Assembly: GCA_028287445.1 (NCBI GenBank)
Contig: JAQBPQ010000278.1
Coordinates: forward strand, 1-32,442
Direction: 5' to 3'
DNA from: Cohnella sp.
GTDB lineage: Bacteria; Bacillota; Bacilli; Paenibacillales; Paenibacillaceae
DNA length: 32,442 nt
The notes beneath the pieces are model-generated. The model had not been told where the DNA came from. It did no database searches and worked only from the letters and a program-made list of their open reading frames with translations. Shown piece after piece: positions 30,997-32,442 of the stretch. The first letter of the stretch is position 1; every line of letters starts with the position of its first letter. The translations under genes and the position numbers were made by a program.

Positions 30997-32442
30997 ATGT
31001 TAAAGGAAAAAAACAATAATTGGGCCGGGGGAAGATCGATCCTGCAGGGAGCCGCCTTGCTGGGGGGAGCGGCGCTTGTTTCCAAGCTGATCGGCACCCT
31101 GCAGAAGATTCCGCTGCAAAACTTTGCCGGCGATGAAGTGTTCGGCTTATACAGCGCGGTTTATGCCCTGGCCGTCATGTGGATGACGCTGGCCGCAGCC
31201 GGCTTGCCGACAGCCGTCAGCGCGCTGGTGGCCGAACGGGAGGCCGACGGGGACGAGATTGGCGCTCAGCGTGTCGTTCGCTGGTCGCTCGGGCTGCTTT
31301 GCGCAAGCGGGCTGATCGCTTTCGCGGTTCTTCAGCTTGGAGCTGAATGGTTCGCTGGCTGGATGGGCGCACCGGATGCGGCTTCCGGCATCCGGACCAG
31401 CGCCATCGCGTTGCTATTCGGACCGGCCGCGGCTGCTTTGCGGGGTTACCGGCAGGGGCAGATGAGCATGATTCGCCCGGCCGTTTCGCAAATCATCGAA
31501 CAATCGGCACGTGTTGTTTTTATGCTCATCATGCTCTGGTGGGCCATCCGTGCAGGTTGGAATGTATCGGCGACGACAGCTGCGGTGCACGGCGGATTGG
31601 CGGCGGGTGCCGTAGCCGGGCTTGCCGTCATGCTTTGGCCGGAAAGATCGAGGCCCGGCCAAGGTATCTGGTTTCGAGCCGGTACCGGGAAGAAGGCCGC
31701 GGCTGTCTCTTCTTCGTCCGAGGAAGAAAACGCAAAACGGCTGCTTTTGTGGCCCGAATCGCGGCTGTCTCTCGTCAAACGCATTCTCGGTGTTGCCTTG
31801 CCGGTGGCGGCCGCGTCCGTCGTGGCCCCGTTGTTCGGGCTGATCGACGCTTTCACCATCCCTCGCCTGCTGCAGCGTGAAGGAGCCGATGCCGTAGCTG
31901 CAATAGCCCAGTTCGGCATCTACAATCGCGGCATCGCGCTGCTGCAGCTCGTGCTCATGGCCGCCGCCGGGGCAGCGGCCGCTTTGGTGCCCGCACTTAC
32001 CGCGGCGCGCACACGCGGCGATGAATCGGCCACCGCCGGGCGGACCGCCTTTACCCTGCGGCTCGCCTGGTGGTTCGGCGGAGCCGCTGCGATCGGCTTG
32101 GCGCTGCTGGCCGCGCCGATCAATATCGCGCTGTTCGCCGATGCCAGCGGCAGCGCCAGCATTGCCCTGCTTGCGCCGGCTGCCGTGTTCGGCACGCTGC
32201 AGGCGGTCAGCGGCGGGCTGCTGCAGGGGCGGGGCGACCTTCGGTCACCCGCCGTCAACCTCGCCGCCGCCGCGGTGTTTAAGCTGGCACTAAACGCTGC
32301 GCTCGTGCCCGTTTACGGCATTACCGGCGCGGCTGCCGCCATGGTCGCCGCTTACGCCGCGGCCGCGGCGCTTAACGCGCTGTCGCTGCGCTCGCGGCTG
32401 GCCGTGCCGGCCCCGCGCCTGGCCACGGCCTGGCGCCCCGCC
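30997..32442 (+). CDS. yabM: YabM, MATE/MurJ-SpoVB-like flippase, 3' end beyond window
   Basis: An open frame of 482 codons running off the right edge. It opens MLKEKNNNWAGGRSILQGAA and contains KLIGTLQKIPLQNFAGDEVFGLYSAVYAL (about 34-62) with the family pattern also seen in SpoVB and MurJ, then repeated hydrophobic helices (at least ten seen) separated by short loops; LRGYRQGQM near 150 and LLQGRGDL near 408 are typical of lipid-linked polysaccharide exporters. The cytoplasmic loop near 225-250 is Ser/Glu-rich. ATG at 30997 has GGGGAG 10 bases upstream. It follows spoVT as in Bacillus. Codon use becomes very GC- and Ala-rich after about 31900. Confidence 0.88.
   Translation, partial: MLKEKNNNWAGGRSILQGAALLGGAALVSKLIGTLQKIPLQNFAGDEVFGLYSAVYALAVMWMTLAAAGLPTAVSALVAEREADGDEIGAQRVVRWSLGLLCASGLIAFAVLQLGAEWFAGWMGAPDAASGIRTSAIALLFGPAAAALRGYRQGQMSMIRPAVSQIIEQSARVVFMLIMLWWAIRAGWNVSATTAAVHGGLAAGAVAGLAVMLWPERSRPGQGIWFRAGTGKKAAAVSSSSEEENAKRLLLWPESRLSLVKRILGVALPVAAASVVAPLFGLIDAFTIPRLLQREGADAVAAIAQFGIYNRGIALLQLVLMAAAGAAAALVPALTAARTRGDESATAGRTAFTLRLAWWFGGAAAIGLALLAAPINIALFADASGSASIALLAPAAVFGTLQAVSGGLLQGRGDLRSPAVNLAAAAVFKLALNAALVPVYGITGAAAAMVAAYAAAAALNALSLRSRLAVPAPRLATAWRPA

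Overview
The window is a core-genome segment of a spore-forming Firmicute, most like Paenibacillaceae. It has the Bacillus-type order from an rRNA operon (3' part of a 5S gene at the left edge) through gin, tmk, darA, yaaR, holB, ricT, yabA, yabB, rsmI, abrB, tatD, a 3D-domain protein, rnmV, rsmA, yabG, veg, sspF, ispE, purR, ridA, spoVG, glmU, prs, ctc, pth, fin, mfd, a PrsA-like lipoprotein, spoVT and yabM. GC content is moderate, rising at the right edge. Sporulation genes (gin, fin, spoVG, spoVT, yabG, sspF), a Spo0A operator at abrB and strong Gram-positive ribosome-binding sites support this. The family assignment is inference from gene order and protein style.

Layout. 1-4900: end of 5S rRNA with terminator, a minus-strand membrane protein of unknown function, the sigma-G inhibitor Gin, an Orn/Lys/Arg-decarboxylase family enzyme, a multi-pass membrane protein resembling WsfD-type hexose transferases, and thymidylate kinase. 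4986-9932: c-di-AMP receptor DarA, YaaR, DNA polymerase III delta prime, RicT, YabA, then YabB methyltransferase and RsmI. 10066-10638: divergent control region with abrB on the minus strand, its consensus promoter and tandem Spo0A boxes, and a second set of Spo0A boxes facing an HD-domain hydrolase that sits where Bacillus has metS. 11954-16178: TatD, a c-di-AMP (ydaO-type) riboswitch with terminator leading a 3D-domain cell-wall protein, RNase M5 and RsmA. 16225-20595: sporulation and vegetative genes yabG, veg, sspF, ispE, purR, ridA, spoVG, each with recognisable promoters for sigma-K, sigma-A, sigma-G or sigma-H. 20706-25229: glmU, prs, ctc, a small minus-strand orphan, pth and fin. 25355-32442: mfd, a lipoprotein foldase, spoVT and the start of yabM, cut by the window edge.

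Themes. (1) Sporulation control: Spo0A boxes at abrB, a sigma-H promoter beside an AT-rich block at spoVG, and anti-sigma factors Gin and Fin. (2) c-di-AMP: both a protein receptor (DarA) and a c-di-AMP riboswitch are present, the latter controlling a cell-wall protein. (3) RNA and translation: rsmI, rsmA, rnmV, pth, ctc and 5S rRNA. (4) Precursors: tmk, glmU, prs, purR, ispE.

No CRISPR array, transposase, prophage gene or tRNA was seen. The least described items are the Spo0A-box cluster before the HD hydrolase, the 42-bp triplication at the end of prs whose decayed third copy supplies a sigma-B-like -35 element for ctc, two hairpins that embrace translation starts (prs, fin), and three genes without firm function (minus-strand 318-845, plus-strand 2786-4246, minus-strand 24009-24209).
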